Assembly: GCA_027620105.1 (NCBI GenBank)
Contig: JAQCIA010000012.1
Coordinates: 1 to 15,007, forward strand
Reading direction: 5' to 3'
DNA: 15,007 nt
From: Verrucomicrobiota bacterium
GTDB taxonomy: Bacteria > Verrucomicrobiota > Kiritimatiellia > UBA8416 > JAIOPI01
Part shown: positions 13,870 to 15,007 of the stretch, one piece after another
Layout of the letters: the number at the start of each line of letters is the position of its first letter
Numbering within the stretch: the stretch's first letter is position 1
Position numbers and translations under genes: made by a program
Notes under the pieces: model-generated
Seen by the model: the letters and a program-made list of their open reading frames with translations, nothing else
The model's database searches: none
Told to the model about the DNA's origin: nothing

Positions 13870-14907
13870 ATGCGCTTCCCCTTTTCGATCCCGTGTCCCG
13901 TACGATTTGCCGCAGTCTGTGCGGCGGTCGTGTGCGCCAGTGCGCCGCTGACGCACGCCCAGCAGTCGCGCGACACACTGATCGAAGACCACAGGCTGAC
14001 CGACGATTTCGGCGCTACCAAGCGCAAACAGGGGGGCTGGGTGCTGCATCGCGCCAAATACGACAATGCGGCGGCACAATTGGCGTATGCAGAGAAGCTG
14101 CAGGCCAAGGGCCATTTGCGCAAGGCCTCCAAGGCGTATAATGCCGTGGTGCATCAGTGGCACGACACACCCGAGGCGGCCCAGGCCCAGCGGCAGCTGG
14201 CGGATGTGCTCGTCAAGCGTGGGAAGTCCCAGTCCGCTTTTGACGAGTACCAGTATCTGATCCGCTACTTTTCGGGCACGTTCCCATACCAGGACGTGCT
14301 AGAGACCCAGTTCACGCTGGCCAATGCGGTGCGAACCGCGCGCTATGCGAAGTTGCTGTTTCTGCCGGGGTTTGAGGACTCTCCCCGTGCCGTGCCGCTC
14401 TACGAACAACTCGTTGAAAATGGCCCCAACTGGGAGCGCGCCCCGGAAGCGCAGTTCAACGTGGGCGCCATTCAGGAAGCGGCTGACGAATTCGAGTTGG
14501 CCGTGGTGGCCTACGAAACCCTGCAATTGCGCTATCCGCACAGCGAACTGATCGAGGAAGCCACGTTCCGCCGCGCGCAGGCGCTCTACCAAATGTCCCT
14601 GCGCAGCCCGCGCGACGAGGATCAGTTGCGCGAAGCCTTCTCCGCCTTGCTTGGGTTCGTCCGCCGCTACCCCGCAGACCCCCGCGTCGCGGATGCCAAG
14701 CGCCTGTCCGAGGAACTCAAACAGCGCCTGGCGGACATGTACTACGACCGCGCAATTTTCTACGACAAGCTGGCCAAGAAACCCAAATCCGCCGTCATCG
14801 CCTATACGGACTTCATCGCCATGTTCCCGACATCGGAACGACGCCCCATCGCCGACGAGCGCGTGGCGGCGTTGCAACTCGAAATGGAAAGACGAAATGA
14901 AAATTGA
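13870..14907 (+). CDS. BamD-like periplasmic TPR protein
   Basis: A 345-residue secreted protein resembling BamD/YfiO, the TPR scaffold that helps insert outer-membrane barrels. The signal peptide covers about 1-30 (hydrophobic FAAVCAAVVCASA, cleavage at THA|Q). Tandem helical repeats follow: KLQAKGHLRKASKAYNAVV, then QRQLADVLVKRGKSQSAFDEYQYLI, AQFNVGAIQEAADEFELAVVAYETLQLRYPHS and RAIFYDKLAKKPKSAVIAYTDFIAMFP, with the A/Y spacing of TPRs and the Y-P-x-S turn typical of BamD. Unlike proteobacterial BamD there is no lipobox: neither cysteine in the signal peptide is preceded by G/A/S. It may therefore be soluble. The next gene, an LptE-like lipoprotein, overlaps its end by 11 bp, supporting a job in outer-membrane biogenesis. 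Other TPR proteins (YbgF/CpoB-like) are an alternative. Confidence 0.82.
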   Translation: MRFPFSIPCPVRFAAVCAAVVCASAPLTHAQQSRDTLIEDHRLTDDFGATKRKQGGWVLHRAKYDNAAAQLAYAEKLQAKGHLRKASKAYNAVVHQWHDTPEAAQAQRQLADVLVKRGKSQSAFDEYQYLIRYFSGTFPYQDVLETQFTLANAVRTARYAKLLFLPGFEDSPRAVPLYEQLVENGPNWERAPEAQFNVGAIQEAADEFELAVVAYETLQLRYPHSELIEEATFRRAQALYQMSLRSPRDEDQLREAFSALLGFVRRYPADPRVADAKRLSEELKQRLADMYYDRAIFYDKLAKKPKSAVIAYTDFIAMFPTSERRPIADERVAALQLEMERRNEN

Positions 14908-15007
14908 TGCGATACGCGCGCAGCTGCAACTGGCCGCGGCCGTGGTCCTGACCGGAGTGCTGGCGACCGGCTGTGCCTACCGGCTCGGGTCCTCCCTGCC
15001 GCCGGGG
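14897..15007 (+). CDS. Start of an LptE-like LPS-assembly lipoprotein (continues past window)
   Basis: Only 37 codons are visible. The product has a lipoprotein signal peptide with lipobox L-A-T-G|C (cysteine at residue 26), followed by CAYRLGSSLPPG, which resembles the mature start of LptE proteins (C-x-Y-x-L-G-x-x-LP). LptE plugs LptD and delivers LPS to the cell surface. The start codon lies inside the end of the BamD-like gene (11-bp overlap), so the two are translationally coupled. GGAAAG lies just upstream. Identity is tentative because most of the protein is missing. Confidence 0.7.
   Translation, partial: MKIDAIRAQLQLAAAVVLTGVLATGCAYRLGSSLPPG

Overview
The window is GC-rich, compact bacterial DNA from a Gram-negative organism: a BamD-like and an LptE-like gene lie at the right edge, and an outer-membrane barrel candidate near the left. 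FeoAB ferrous-iron uptake and a rubredoxin point to an anoxic or low-oxygen lifestyle. The 7-bp intergenic repeat at 6261-6383 and the style of SerA remind me of Verrucomicrobiota/Kiritimatiellota (PVC) genomes. That placement is recollection, not a search result.

Left part (1-5117), iron and envelope. feoB (cut by the window edge) and feoA form a minus-strand operon. They diverge from a predicted secreted outer-membrane barrel gene. A 247-bp control region between them holds a TTA-N12-TAA imperfect palindrome and a promoter candidate. Next come a four-helix membrane protein of unknown role, then, on the minus strand, a DtxR-family metal-dependent regulator with an unusual four-cysteine tail, and a small secreted protein. 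The regulator is the obvious candidate to control feoAB.

Centre (5319-10964), methionine and one-carbon metabolism, all on the plus strand. The cobalamin-dependent methionine synthase is split into a free-standing homocysteine-binding protein and an 817-residue folate/cobalamin/AdoMet-activation protein. The 151-bp gap between them carries heptad repeats that could fold in RNA into an unbroken 25-bp helix. A 58-residue rubredoxin follows, then a fusion of a second homocysteine-methyltransferase domain with methylenetetrahydrofolate reductase. Together they can make methyl-THF, pass the methyl through cobalamin to homocysteine, and possibly keep cobalamin reduced.

Right part (10965-15007). 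A 56-bp inverted repeat precedes pyrC (dihydroorotase). pyrC has all its catalytic residues but is broken by a one-base deletion in a G run near 11246-11249. serA (phosphoglycerate dehydrogenase with ACT domain) is on the minus strand, converging on pyrC. Diverging from serA are a BamD-like TPR protein and the start of an LptE-like lipoprotein gene. Serine made through SerA supplies one-carbon units for folate, so serA is metabolically related to the central cluster although it is not in the same transcript.

No tRNA, rRNA, CRISPR array, transposase or phage gene was recognised. The most interesting points are the split methionine synthase with its repeat-filled junction and rubredoxin, the cysteine-tailed DtxR next to a cysteine-cluster FeoB, and the pyrC frameshift.
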